The position numbers and the translations under genes are program-made. From positions 1 through 26,723 of the forward strand of contig URJL01000030.1 in assembly GCA_900548115.1 (NCBI GenBank): 26,723 nucleotides of DNA, in the 5' to 3' direction. Origin of the DNA: an uncultured Eubacteriales bacterium. GTDB taxonomy: Bacteria; Bacillota; Clostridia; Oscillospirales; CAG-382. Position 1 is the first letter of the stretch, and every line of letters begins with the position of its first letter. Below the pieces are notes generated by a model that was given only the letters and a program-made list of their open reading frames with translations, had not been told where the DNA came from and did not search any database. Positions 13,307 through 21,146 of this stretch are shown piece after piece.

Positions 13307-15679
13307 TCAGTTCAGTTTTTTAAGATCCCGTACCGCCCACAGTTTGTCGGCGTCGTTGGAATCGGGTTTGAATTGTTCGTTACAGATCGCGCCATCCCAG
13401 CTCTCGTCGCCGAGTCGGATACGCTGACCGCACCAGAAGGTCTCGACCGTGCCGTCGGTATACCGCAGGGTGATATTGCCGATCACAAGGCTGTCACAGC
13501 CCTCGGTGAGCGTGACGAGAAAACTGTCGCTGTATTCGTTCGAGCCGAGCTTTTCGCCCGCCTTTACCGAAACATAGAAGTTTTCGTTGTAATCGTAGAC
13601 CGAATCGCCGTACGGAACATGATATTCCACGCGATAGGAATCGATCGTCGCGCCGCTTGTGTTTATGGGGTGCCAATACAACGCATACGAATATTTGCTC
13701 CAGACGCTCGCACGCTCGAGATAGCAGTCGGCGTTCAGCGTGATGGGATACGGAACGGTGCGGAAACCGGCGGCAAGATAAGCTTCTTTATCCTGTTTCA
13801 AGCCGCGCACATGAGCGGATTTCGTGTAATAATCGGTATAGAAGGTCTCCTCTTTATCCGACCAGCCGTCGGCAAGATAGTTTTCAAGCTCCGCCGAACG
13901 GATAACGGCGCAGCGGCCGTCCGCGGCATAGACTTCGCTCACCGGCTCGGTATACCAGCCGTCGGAAAGATAGGTATCTTTATCATACGGCATGATGCGC
14001 GTGCTCTCGCCGTTCGGACGGTAGAGCGTGATCTTGATCTCTTCGGGATCGGTCACCCAACCCTCGTTTCGGTACGCCGAAAGCTCGCTCTTGGCGATGA
14101 TCTTATCCACACCCGTAGTAAAGTATACCCGCACGACCGGCATTTCGTACCAGCCGTTATTAAGATACCCCGCCTCGTCGATGCGCAATACTTCGATGCT
14201 CTCGTCGGAAAGATTGTAAAGGGTCGCAAAAATATCTTCGCGCTTTTCGCTCCATCCTTGCTCCTTCATTGCGGCAAGCTCGCTCTTGCCGAATGCTTTC
14301 TGCTCGCCCGTGGGGGAGTAGAGGACCGTTACAGGCTCGGTATAACGCTTCCAGCCCTGTTCGATATAATCGTCGACCTGCTGCGGCAGAACTTTTTCGG
14401 TCTTGCCGTCGTAGGTGCTGTACATTTCGACCATGATGTCGGAAAGCTTATCGAAAAGTCCGTCTTTTTTCAGTGTTTCGGTTTTATCGGAAGCGGCGAC
14501 GATCGATATGCCGTCGGAATAGTAAAGACGGGTCACGGGGGTGAGATACCACCCTTCGGTCTCCGCTTCGGCAAGATCGGCGTCCGATACCGTCTTCTTT
14601 TCGCCGTCGAGGTTGTAAACGGGATAAACGATTCCGACTTTTCCGCTGTCCGAAAGCTTCAAAAGACTGCTGTCATAGGTACTGCCGTTCCATTTTCCCT
14701 TGCTTCCCGCGCCCTGACCGCACCAGAAGGTGATCGGGTCTCCTTTGGCGAAATAAAGCTTTACTTCGCCGATGATGACGGTTTTGGCGCGTTTGTCGTT
14801 ATAAAATTCGACATAGGAGTTTTCGGCGATTGAGGTCGTGTGCCCGATCTCCTCGCCGTTTTTGAAATTGCCGCTGACGTTTTTGGTCACGGTGCGATAG
14901 CCTTTGCCGGCTTCGGATGTTATGTAATGAATGTCGAAGGTATAGCGCGTGATGTCCTTGCCCGTACGGTTAATGGGTGTCCAGTAAACGCGTGTGTACG
15001 CGCCCTGCTGCTCGTAATAGCATGTATCGGTGAGCTCGAGCGCGGGTGCGGTCTCGCTCCATCCGTTTTCCTTGTTCTCGGCGAGCGCGTCTTTCGGGAT
15101 CTCGCCCTCGCCGCTGAGCGAATACATCTTTACGTACAGCCCGTCGAGATTCTCGCGGTAGCCGATCGCCGTATAACGGTCGACAAAGCGCGAATCGACT
15201 TCTTTTTCGGTATGATTCAAATCATAGAGTTTTGCGGTCTTCTCGGCTTCTTTGTCGGTGACGACCGAAACGGTCTTGATCTCATCGAGCCAATCCACCG
15301 TCACGCCGAGTGCCTCGGAAATGGCGCGCACGGGAACCAGTGTGCGGCTGTCGCGAAGAACCGGCGCAACGTCCAGCTTCACGTCCTTATTGTCCACCGT
15401 CATGGTGTCGCTTCCGATCGTAAGGATCACTGTGCGGTCGCCGCGCGTCGCCTTTACGATCCCGACATCGCCGTTCCATTCGATCTCCGCGCCGAGCGCT
15501 TCGAAAATACTGCGCATAGGCACCATGGTACGGTCGTTCAGAATGCGCGGCGCCGTGTCGAACGACACCTCTTTGCCGTCCACACAGACCGAAATACCGT
15601 TTTCCTTTGCCAAAGCCGAACCCGTGAGAAGGGAGAGCATAACGGCTCCTGCCGCAAATGCCAATACTGTTTTTTTCAT
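13307..15679 (-). CDS. Exported protein: two copper-amine-oxidase N-terminal-like domains plus 11 alternating repeats, 790 aa
   Basis: The start is taken at 15679 because MKKTVLAFAAGAVML begins a signal peptide (cleavage near ALA, residue 24). In-frame starts further upstream lack one. Residues about 28-150 match the copper-amine-oxidase N-terminal (stalk-type) fold found in many clostridial surface proteins: RILNDRTMVPMRSIFEALGAEIEW and then APVLRDSRTLVPVRAISEALGV. The rest comprises about 11 units of ~32 residues with the pattern [LV]Y-x(3)-[DG]G-...-Y/L-x(4-6)-GW, alternating between GWYxxPV and GWSxxxEDI endings. Two related modules interrupt or follow them (CYYEQQG to FWCGQG, and CYLERAS to FWCGQR). 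No catalytic site was recognised. A surface-binding or structural role is plausible. It is monocistronic between two terminators. Confidence 0.88.
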   Translation of the reverse strand: MKKTVLAFAAGAVMLSLLTGSALAKENGISVCVDGKEVSFDTAPRILNDRTMVPMRSIFEALGAEIEWNGDVGIVKATRGDRTVILTIGSDTMTVDNKDVKLDVAPVLRDSRTLVPVRAISEALGVTVDWLDEIKTVSVVTDKEAEKTAKLYDLNHTEKEVDSRFVDRYTAIGYRENLDGLYVKMYSLSGEGEIPKDALAENKENGWSETAPALELTDTCYYEQQGAYTRVYWTPINRTGKDITRYTFDIHYITSEAGKGYRTVTKNVSGNFKNGEEIGHTTSIAENSYVEFYNDKRAKTVIIGEVKLYFAKGDPITFWCGQGAGSKGKWNGSTYDSSLLKLSDSGKVGIVYPVYNLDGEKKTVSDADLAEAETEGWYLTPVTRLYYSDGISIVAASDKTETLKKDGLFDKLSDIMVEMYSTYDGKTEKVLPQQVDDYIEQGWKRYTEPVTVLYSPTGEQKAFGKSELAAMKEQGWSEKREDIFATLYNLSDESIEVLRIDEAGYLNNGWYEMPVVRVYFTTGVDKIIAKSELSAYRNEGWVTDPEEIKITLYRPNGESTRIMPYDKDTYLSDGWYTEPVSEVYAADGRCAVIRSAELENYLADGWSDKEETFYTDYYTKSAHVRGLKQDKEAYLAAGFRTVPYPITLNADCYLERASVWSKYSYALYWHPINTSGATIDSYRVEYHVPYGDSVYDYNENFYVSVKAGEKLGSNEYSDSFLVTLTEGCDSLVIGNITLRYTDGTVETFWCGQRIRLGDESWDGAICNEQFKPDSNDADKLWAVRDLKKLN

Positions 15680-15876
15680 ATCAATCGGTTTTGTCCTCTT
15701 TCTTCCGTAGTGCATGTTTTTCCGAGCGTTCCGACCGCTCGCTTTTTCTCTTTTCCGCCCGTCGCTTGCAGCCGAAGCGGGCGAAGGAGAATCCTTTACT
15801 CGTTTAGACGTAAAAAACACAAAAAAGTTGCGTGCAAAGCGCACTTTTTCCGGTTTTTTCGAAAACCTTGCGCGAT

Positions 15877-15915
15877 AAAAAAGGGGAAAATCCCGTTCGA
15901 CCTTTCCCCTTTTTT
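15877..15915 (-). terminator. Intrinsic terminator of bioY
   Basis: Thirteen complementary bases, 15877-15889 with 15903-15915 (an A-run plus GGGG against CCCC plus a T-run), with a 13-base loop. On the minus strand it ends in a T run and lies just past the bioY stop. The remaining 15680-15876 holds no gene that I can support, presumably only the upstream region of the 790-aa gene. Confidence 0.8.
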
Positions 15916-15922
15916 CTTTTCG

Positions 15923-16465
15923 TTAAAAACGTGATACGGCGCGGTTGATCGGGAGCGAAACGGCATATGCCGCCGCGACCGAAACGATATCTTTCGCCAA
16001 AAAGGCGCTCGATATCGTGAAGAACGATTTTTCAAGCGAAATGCCCGACAGCACGGCATATTGCACAACGCCGCACGCATGGCACGCCAGAACGCCCAGC
16101 GTTCCCAAAACGAGCGCCCACACGGCCTTCTTTTCCTTTCCGAGCCCCGCAAGGAAAGAAAACGGCAAAAATCCCACAATGAAGCCGCCGGTAAGTCCGA
16201 CGATTTTATGAAAGCCGCCTGCAAAGCCCGCGAATACGGGAACACCGACTGCGCCGAGCAGGACATAGACCAAAATTGCGATTGTTCCGTCGCGCTTTCC
16301 GAGGGTGTAGCCGCACAGCGCCACGGCAAAGGTCTGAAGCGTCAGCGGAATTCCGAAGGGAAGCATGAACGAAATTTGCGATAAAATAGCGGTAACGGCG
16401 GCAAAAAGAGCAATGCGCACCATTGTTTGCACACGGGAGCGTGCATTTTTTGTTTCAAGACTCAT
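15923..16465 (-). CDS. bioY: Biotin transporter S component BioY
   Basis: A 180-aa integral membrane protein of about six TMs. BioY markers are ISFMLPFGIPLTLQTFAVAL near residues 31-50, LLGAVGVPVFAGFAGG and a GLTGGFIVGFLPFSFLAG segment. BioY binds biotin and works alone or with the ECF energising module (EcfA/A'/T), which is not present in the window. Its ATG lies 11 bases inside the preceding AI-2E-family gene, so the two are co-translated. No biotin repressor site was recognised. Confidence 0.93.
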   Translation of the reverse strand: MSLETKNARSRVQTMVRIALFAAVTAILSQISFMLPFGIPLTLQTFAVALCGYTLGKRDGTIAILVYVLLGAVGVPVFAGFAGGFHKIVGLTGGFIVGFLPFSFLAGLGKEKKAVWALVLGTLGVLACHACGVVQYAVLSGISLEKSFFTISSAFLAKDIVSVAAAYAVSLPINRAVSRF

Positions 16466-17609
16466 CGGTTGTAATTTCCTTTCCTTTCTTTTTCAGTTGG
16501 TTGTCGGCGAACGCCTTTACTCCGTTATAGATCAGCGCAAAAGTGGGAACGGCGATCAGCATGCCGAACACACCGAAGAAGCCGCCGAACAAAAGCAGTG
16601 AGAAGATAACCCAAAAGGACGGAAGCCCTGTTGTGCCGCCCAAAATTTTCGGTCCGATAACATTGCCGTCCAGCTGCTGCAGGGCGATGATCATCGCGAC
16701 AAACAGGATCGTTTGCTTCGGCGAGACCAAAAGAATCAGAAACGCCGACGGGATCGCGCCGATAAACGGTCCGAACACGGGAATGACGTTGGTCACGCCG
16801 ACTAAGACCGAGATAAGCGTTGCATACGGCAGGCGCAGCGCCAGCATGGCAAGAAAGCACAAAACGCCGATAATGACCGAATCGAGAATCTTTCCGCTGA
16901 TAAAGCCGCCGAAAACGCGGCTGACATCAAAAAAGAATGCCTTTATGCGTGAGACGTTCGCGTCATTGAACAGCGCGTGCAAAAGCTTGTTGCAGCGGCG
17001 TTTGAAGCGTTCCTTCCCCGCCAAAATGTAGATAGAAACCAAGATTCCGATAACAAAATGCAGTACCTCGGTCACAAGACTTTCCAAAAAGGTGTAAACC
17101 TGCGGCAAAATTCCTTTGGCGATATTGTAGACCTGATTGATGATATTCATCAGCTCTTCTTCGCTTTGCGGGAAATTCAAAAAGGGAATGTCGGGGCGGG
17201 AGATAAAATCCACGCAGATCTTGTAAAGCTCCGGCAGCTTCGCGGCAAAATCCTCAAGACTTTTGCCGATCCCCGGGATAACCAAAAAGATAAAGCCGGT
17301 AAGCAGGATCAGAAACACGATGTACGTGAGAACGATCCCGAGCATTTTGGCAGCTTTTCCCTTGTGCTTTCCGCGGCTTTTTTCAAAAAGGCGGTCGAAC
17401 ATGCCGTGAAAGCGCCGTTCGAGAGGGGAGAGAAGATAGGCGATGGCAACGCCGTACAAAACGGGCTTCAATACCGTCAGGATCTTGACAAAAAGCGCTC
17501 CGATGCTCTCACGGTACAAAATCGCCGACAAAAAGCAGATCAATGCCGCGACCGTCAGAAAAACATAAGCGGCGATCGTTGTGTATTTTCGGTTCCAGTC
17601 GATGCGCAC
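16455..17609 (-). CDS. AI-2E-family membrane transporter, 384 aa
   Basis: Polytopic protein with about eight TMs in the layout of the AI-2E transporter family (TqsA/YdiK/YtvI-like). Two or three N-terminal helices are followed by a soluble central segment (DFAAKLPELYKICVDFI and SEEELMNIINQVYNI), then FISGKILDSVIIGVLCFLAML, VTNVIPVFGPFIGAIPSAFLI and LDGNVIGPKILGGTTGLPSFWVIFSLL. The last two are family signatures. Despite the name, members transport varied solutes, so AI-2 export should not be assumed. Translation starts at a GTG (17609) seven bases from AGGAGG. The gene lies 44 bases after serA and overlaps bioY. Confidence 0.92.
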   Translation of the reverse strand: MRIDWNRKYTTIAAYVFLTVAALICFLSAILYRESIGALFVKILTVLKPVLYGVAIAYLLSPLERRFHGMFDRLFEKSRGKHKGKAAKMLGIVLTYIVFLILLTGFIFLVIPGIGKSLEDFAAKLPELYKICVDFISRPDIPFLNFPQSEEELMNIINQVYNIAKGILPQVYTFLESLVTEVLHFVIGILVSIYILAGKERFKRRCNKLLHALFNDANVSRIKAFFFDVSRVFGGFISGKILDSVIIGVLCFLAMLALRLPYATLISVLVGVTNVIPVFGPFIGAIPSAFLILLVSPKQTILFVAMIIALQQLDGNVIGPKILGGTTGLPSFWVIFSLLLFGGFFGVFGMLIAVPTFALIYNGVKAFADNQLKKKGKEITTDES

Positions 17610-17653
17610 AAGCTTCCCTCCTTTTTATTCTTACTTTACTGTTTGTTTTTCGG

Positions 17654-18811
17654 TCAGATAACCGTTACGCGCACAACGCTTTCGATATCGCAGAGCGCCG
17701 TGTAATCCTCTTCGGAAAGCTTTCCGTTGATCTCGATAAGCGTGTAAGCGTTGTCCTTTTTGGAGCGGTTGACAAGGTTTTCGACGTTGATCTTCTTTTC
17801 GGAAAGAACCGACGTGATCTGGGCGAGCATATTGGGGATGTTCTTGTGGAACATGCAGATTCGGGTCTCGCCGACATGCGGAATAACCGCGTCGGGATAA
17901 TTTACGCTGTTGTGAATGTTTCCGGTCTCAAGGAAGTCCTTAAGCTCCGCCGCCGCCATAACGGCACAGTTGTCCTCCGATTCGGGCGTGGAGGCACCGA
18001 GATGCGGGATGGTGACGATTCCCGGAACGCCGACCGTTTCGGGCGTCGGAAAATCGGTGACATAGCTTGCGACTTTGCCGCTCTTCAGCGCCTCTTTGAT
18101 GTCGTCGGCGACCACGAGATCGGCTCTTGCAAGGTTGAGAATGCGAACGCCGTCCTTCATCTGGGCGATGGTCGCTTTGTTGATCATGCCGCGGGTCTCG
18201 GGGGTCGAGGGAACGTGGAGCGAAATATAGTCGCAGTTCTTGTAAATGTCCTCACGCGCGGGCGCTTTGATAACCGATTTCGACATACGCCATGCCGCGT
18301 CGACCGTGATATACGGGTCGTGGCCGTAAACGTTCATGCCGAGATGAAGCGCCGTGTTGGCAAGCTGTGCGCCGATCGCGCCGAGTCCGATAACGCCGAG
18401 GGTCTTTCCGTACAGTTCGGGTCCCGCAAAAGCGCTTTTGCCCGCCTCGACCTGCTTTGCAACATCATCGCCCGTAAGGCTGTTTGCCCAGTTTACGCCG
18501 TCAACGATCTTGCGCGACGCCATAAGCAGAGCCGCAACGGCAAGCTCCTTTACAGCGTTTGCGTTCGCGCCGGGGGTGTTGAATACGACAATACCGTTTT
18601 CCGAGCAGCGGTCGATCGGGATGTTGTTTACACCCGCGCCGGCGCGGGCGATTGCTTTTAAGTTGTCGCCGAAGGGCATATCCAGCATGGAAGCCGAACG
18701 AACCATGATGCCGTCGGGATTTTCGACCTCGGTGCCGATGGTGTATTTATCCAGATCGAAGGCGTCGGTGCCGACCTTGGCGATCTTGTTCAGAAGTTGA
18801 ATTTTATACAT
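17654..18811 (-). CDS. serA: D-3-phosphoglycerate dehydrogenase
   Basis: First step of serine synthesis: oxidises 3-phosphoglycerate to 3-phosphohydroxypyruvate with NAD. The start is 18811 (MYKIQLLNKI), after GAGGT. The upstream in-frame extension is unlike the family. The protein shows RAGAGVNNIPIDRCSENGIVVFNTPGANANAVKEL, the Rossmann motif GVIGLGAIGAQLA, LHVPSTPETRGMI, ILNLARADLV (the catalytic Arg region) and IPHLGASTPESEDNCA (the catalytic His region). The C-terminal ~70 residues are an ACT domain (ICMFHKNIPNMLAQITSVLSE), the likely site of serine feedback control. At 385 aa it is a short form without the extra intervening domain. It lies 97 bases after serC across a hairpin that may limit read-through. 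Confidence 0.95.
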   Translation of the reverse strand: MYKIQLLNKIAKVGTDAFDLDKYTIGTEVENPDGIMVRSASMLDMPFGDNLKAIARAGAGVNNIPIDRCSENGIVVFNTPGANANAVKELAVAALLMASRKIVDGVNWANSLTGDDVAKQVEAGKSAFAGPELYGKTLGVIGLGAIGAQLANTALHLGMNVYGHDPYITVDAAWRMSKSVIKAPAREDIYKNCDYISLHVPSTPETRGMINKATIAQMKDGVRILNLARADLVVADDIKEALKSGKVASYVTDFPTPETVGVPGIVTIPHLGASTPESEDNCAVMAAAELKDFLETGNIHNSVNYPDAVIPHVGETRICMFHKNIPNMLAQITSVLSEKKINVENLVNRSKKDNAYTLIEINGKLSEEDYTALCDIESVVRVTVI

Positions 18812-18870
18812 AGTAATGACCTCGTTTCGTGTGGAAGATAGTGGGAGAAAATGTCTTTTCAAAAAATGCG

Positions 18871-18902
18871 AAAAACGCCGCAAAAGTCCCCTTCTGCGGC
18901 GT
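18871..18902 (-). terminator. Hairpin/partial terminator between serC and serA
   Basis: On the minus strand ACGCCGCA (18902-18895) pairs with TGCGGCGT (18882-18875), followed by TTTT. It begins seven bases after the serC stop. serA has no clear promoter of its own in the remaining 60 bases, so this may be an attenuating or leaky terminator rather than an operon end. Confidence 0.7.
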
Positions 18903-18908
18903 CCTTGT

Positions 18909-19991
18909 TTATCGGTTTTCCGCCTCGAATTTCTTCATGAATTCGATGAGCTTCCGAACGCCTTCCTCGGGCATTGCGTTATAGATGGAGGCGCGCATAC
19001 CGCCGACCGAGCGGTGTCCCTTGATGTTCTGGAATCCGTTCTCCGCCGCTTCCTTGCAGAACTTCTTGTCAAGCTCGGCGTCGCCCGTCACAAAGGTCAC
19101 GTTCATCATCGAACGGAATTCCTTCTCGGCGGGAGCGGTATAAAGAGCCGAAGAATCGATATAATCGTAAAGCGCCGCCGCTTTTCTCTCGTTGATCTTT
19201 TTCATCTCGGAAAGTCCGCCGAGAGAAAGGAGCCATTTGAATACCAATCCCGCAACGTAGATCGAGTAGCAGGGCGGAGTGTTGTACATCGAGCCGTTTT
19301 CCGCCTGAACCTTGTAATCCAGCATGACGGGCGTAATGTCGCGCGCCTTGCCGATGAGATCTTCACGGACGATAACGACCGTAAGACCGGCGGGGCCCAT
19401 GTTTTTCTGCGCTCCGGCATAGATGAGACCGAACTTCGTAACGTCGATGGGCTCGGACAGGATGCAGGAGGACATGTCGGCGACCAAAACGTGATCGCCC
19501 ACGTTCGGAACGCTCGCATATTTCGTGCCGTAGATCGTGTTGTTGTAGCAGATATGTACATAATCCGCATCGTCGCGAATCATATCGGGCGAAATTGCGG
19601 GAATGTACGTAAAATTCTTGTCTGCCGAGGAAGCGACCAAAGCGACATCGCCGTATTTCTGCGCCTCGACGTATGCCTTCTTCGAGAACTGACCCGACAC
19701 AATGTAATCGGCTTTTCCGCTGCCGTTCATAAGGTTGAGCGGAACGGCGGAAAACTGTGTGGACGCGCCGCCCTGAAGAAAGAGCACTTTATAATTCTCG
19801 GGAATGTTCATCAATTCGCGGAGGTCTTTTTCCGCTTGTTCGATGATGGCTTCGTAGTACGAAGATCGATGGCTCATCTCCATGACCGACATGCCTGAGC
19901 CGTTGTAGTCCGTCATTTCCGAAGCCGCTCTTTCAAGTACTTCCAAAGGGAGCATGGAAGGACCGGCGGAAAAGTTGTAAATTCTGCCCAT
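18909..19991 (-). CDS. serC: Phosphoserine aminotransferase
   Basis: Second step of serine synthesis: a PLP enzyme converting 3-phosphohydroxypyruvate plus glutamate to phosphoserine. The start is 19991 (MGRIYNFSAGPSMLP), after GGAGGT. NFSAGPSMLPLEVLE, GSGMSVMEMSHRS, VLFLQGGASTQFSAVPLNL, ADMSSCILSEPIDVTKFGLIYAGAQKNMGPAG (with the PLP lysine in AQKN) and TPPCYSIYV are family motifs. Length is 360 aa, as usual. It heads a run serC-serA-(AI-2E)-bioY with a perfect consensus promoter. serB, the last enzyme of the pathway, is not in the window. Confidence 0.97.
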   Translation of the reverse strand: MGRIYNFSAGPSMLPLEVLERAASEMTDYNGSGMSVMEMSHRSSYYEAIIEQAEKDLRELMNIPENYKVLFLQGGASTQFSAVPLNLMNGSGKADYIVSGQFSKKAYVEAQKYGDVALVASSADKNFTYIPAISPDMIRDDADYVHICYNNTIYGTKYASVPNVGDHVLVADMSSCILSEPIDVTKFGLIYAGAQKNMGPAGLTVVIVREDLIGKARDITPVMLDYKVQAENGSMYNTPPCYSIYVAGLVFKWLLSLGGLSEMKKINERKAAALYDYIDSSALYTAPAEKEFRSMMNVTFVTGDAELDKKFCKEAAENGFQNIKGHRSVGGMRASIYNAMPEEGVRKLIEFMKKFEAENR

Positions 19992-20052
19992 TTCGTATAC
20001 CTCCGTAAAAATAGAAAATTTATGCCGCGCCGTGCGCAACATAATCAAGATT

Positions 20053-20081
20053 ATTATAGACGTTTCTTACTCGCCTGTCAA
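20053..20081 (-). promoter_or_regulatory. Perfect consensus promoter of serC
   Basis: On the minus strand TTGACA (20081-20076), 17-bp spacer, TATAAT (20058-20053). The short leader (about 55 bases) leaves no room for a riboswitch. Confidence 0.92.
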
Positions 20082-20174
20082 GGATTTTTCGGTAAATTCT
20101 CGCAATTTTGCAAGATTGAAGAAAAAACGGCGATCTCCTTGTGCAAAGCGTGTCTTTTTGATCCCGAAAACGGC

Positions 20175-20203
20175 AAAAATGTGCGGTTTTATCCGCACAT
20201 TTT
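20175..20203 (-). terminator. Terminator after the 66-aa gene (possibly bidirectional)
   Basis: An 11-bp perfect stem AAAATGTGCGG (20176-20186) with CCGCACATTTT (20193-20203) and a six-base loop, T-rich on both exits. It lies about 40 bases past the 66-aa stop on the minus strand. Confidence 0.75.
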
Positions 20204-20244
20204 CGCTTTTTGTTTTTTCGTCGGTTTCTTTTTTATCCGGAAAT

Positions 20245-20445
20245 TCAAAATGTGTCGCCGCGCCCCAGCCTTTCGACAAAGGCGTGCATTTCGCGGCGCG
20301 AAGCGAGCGCATGCGTCTTTTCGATGACCGCTTTTTGTTCGGAACGGCTCATCGAGGCAAAATTCCGCATAGTGTCGGGGTTTTGCGCCAAAGAAAAGCC
20401 GAACCCCATCGGCAATTCAATTTCAATATCCTGATTCGGCTGCAT
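20245..20445 (-). CDS. Small conserved-looking protein, 66 aa
   Basis: The ATG at 20445 lies six bases after GGGGAG. A TTG at 20460 would start on top of that site and is rejected. The protein reads IELPMGFGFSLAQNPDTM, FASMSRSEQKAVIEKTHAL, then SRREMHAFVERLG: two or three short helices, soluble, no signal. I recognise the pattern (small protein with MGFGxxLAQNP and a QxxVIxxTH segment) from many Clostridia, where it is uncharacterised. It is probably monocistronic, with a terminator behind it. No function is proposed. Confidence 0.8.
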   Translation of the reverse strand: MQPNQDIEIELPMGFGFSLAQNPDTMRNFASMSRSEQKAVIEKTHALASRREMHAFVERLGRGDTF

Positions 20446-20607
20446 GTTTTTTCTCCCCAATTTTCGTTTTTTGCGTTTTACCGCTTTATCAGTCTATGCC
20501 GACGCAAAAAAATCATACCCGAAAAGCAAAGGTTCCGTTTCCGATGGACGGAAAAATTGTTGAAAAAAGGTTTTTTTAAAAAAAATCAAAAAAATTCGAA
20601 AAAACCC

Positions 20608-20635
20608 TTGACATTTTCGGAAAATCGTGTATAAT
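20608..20635 (+). promoter_or_regulatory. Promoter of tRNA-Leu
   Basis: TTGACA (20608-20613), 16-bp spacer, TATAAT (20630-20635): both boxes are perfect, as expected for a stable RNA gene. The 20446-20600 stretch before it has no gene that I can support. Confidence 0.9.
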
Positions 20636-20659
20636 AAATCGTGTTGCGGACAACGACAC

Positions 20660-20685
20660 GGAAAACACTTCCCGAGGTGCTTTCC
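20660..20685 (+). other. Hairpin in the pre-tRNA leader
   Basis: GGAAAACACTT (20660-20670) pairs with AGGTGCTTTCC (20675-20685), one mismatch and one wobble, loop CCCG. There is no T tract, so it is not a terminator. It lies in the 5' leader removed from the tRNA precursor. Confidence 0.5.
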
Positions 20686-20706
20686 TACCGCGAAAAACTT
20701 CATAAT

Positions 20707-20791
20707 GCGGATGTGGCGGAACTGGCAGACGCGCACGTTTGAGGGGCGTGTGGTGTATTCCATATGGGTTCAAGTCCCATCATCCGCACCA
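20707..20791 (+). tRNA. tRNA-Leu (anticodon GAG)
   Basis: The acceptor stem GCGGATG (20707-20713) pairs with CATCCGC (20781-20787), followed by discriminator A and an encoded CCA (20789-20791). The anticodon stem is CACGT (20734-20738) with GCGTG (20746-20750). The loop TTGAGGG gives anticodon GAG (20741-20743), reading CUC/CUU Leu codons. A long class II variable arm follows, then the T-arm GGGTTCAAGTCCC. Its last 21 bases are duplicated downstream at 20964. Confidence 0.96.
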
Positions 20792-20794
20792 AAA

Positions 20795-20834
20795 GAAGAG
20801 AGAGTACCTATGGTACTCTCTCTTCTTTTCTTTT
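20795..20834 (+). terminator. Terminator of tRNA-Leu
   Basis: Perfect 14-bp stem (20795-20808 with 20812-20825), loop TAT, then TTTTCTTTT. It starts four bases after the CCA. Confidence 0.95.
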
Positions 20835-20838
20835 CGGG

Positions 20839-20960
20839 TGGGACTTGAAGGGCGCGCCCCTGCGGGGAGCATTGCCGTGAGACAGAATTTCGGTGGTCGA
20901 AATTCTGCCTCACAAGATGGGAAATGCTGCGTGATCGGATTTGCCGCTCCGCCCGCAGGC
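20839..20960 (+). repeat. 122-bp palindromic core, copy 1
   Basis: Identical by eye over 122 bases to 21025-21146. It folds as nested inverted repeats around a GTGGT loop (20893-20897): CAGAATTTCG/CGAAATTCTG, GTGAG/CTCAC, AGCATT/AATGCT, CCTGCGGG/CCCGCAGG. Outermost, GGGACTTG (20840-20847) pairs with CAAGTCCC of the tRNA-tail copy at 20964. Its left end is the reverse complement of the tRNA T-arm/acceptor side. The translated ORFs across it are judged spurious. Confidence 0.9.
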
Positions 20961-20963
20961 GGG

Positions 20964-20987
20964 CAAGTCCCATCATCCGCACCAAAA
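20964..20987 (+). repeat. Duplicate of the tRNA-Leu 3' tail
   Basis: Twenty-four bases identical to 20771-20794: the T-arm 3' side, the acceptor 3' strand, CCA and AAAA. It cannot encode a complete tRNA. It marks the junction between the two tandem units, like an attachment-site duplication, but no integrase gene lies between the copies. Confidence 0.9.
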
Positions 20988-20991
20988 AAAG

Positions 20992-21020
20992 AAAGAGTAC
21001 CATGTGTGCTCTTTTTCTTT
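20992..21020 (+). terminator. Diverged second terminator-like hairpin
   Basis: AAAGAGTAC (20992-21000) pairs with GTGCTCTTT (21006-21014) with one wobble, followed by TTCTTT. It occupies the same place after the tRNA-tail copy as the true tRNA terminator does after the tRNA. Confidence 0.65.
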
Positions 21021-21024
21021 TCGA

Positions 21025-21146
21025 TGGGACTTGAAGGGCGCGCCCCTGCGGGGAGCATTGCCGTGAGACAGAATTTCGGTGGTCGAAATTCTGCCTCACA
21101 AGATGGGAAATGCTGCGTGATCGGATTTGCCGCTCCGCCCGCAGGC
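21025..21146 (+). repeat. 122-bp palindromic core, copy 2
   Basis: Second identical core. On its left GATGGGACTTGAA (21023-21035) is an exact reverse complement of the tRNA 3' segment TTCAAGTCCCATC. On its right the tRNA-tail copy is broken (GCAAGTTCAC), so the array ends here. Confidence 0.9.

Noticed and set aside
13373..15934. Two long plus-strand ORFs opposite the 790-aa protein
   Set aside because: They mirror the repeats of the minus-strand gene and lack signal, start site and motifs.
20771..21146. CRISPR array or prophage attachment site
   Set aside because: Only two units, with long palindromic cores and no short spacers or cas genes. There is also no integrase or phage gene between the tRNA-tail copies, so a classical integrated element is not supported.
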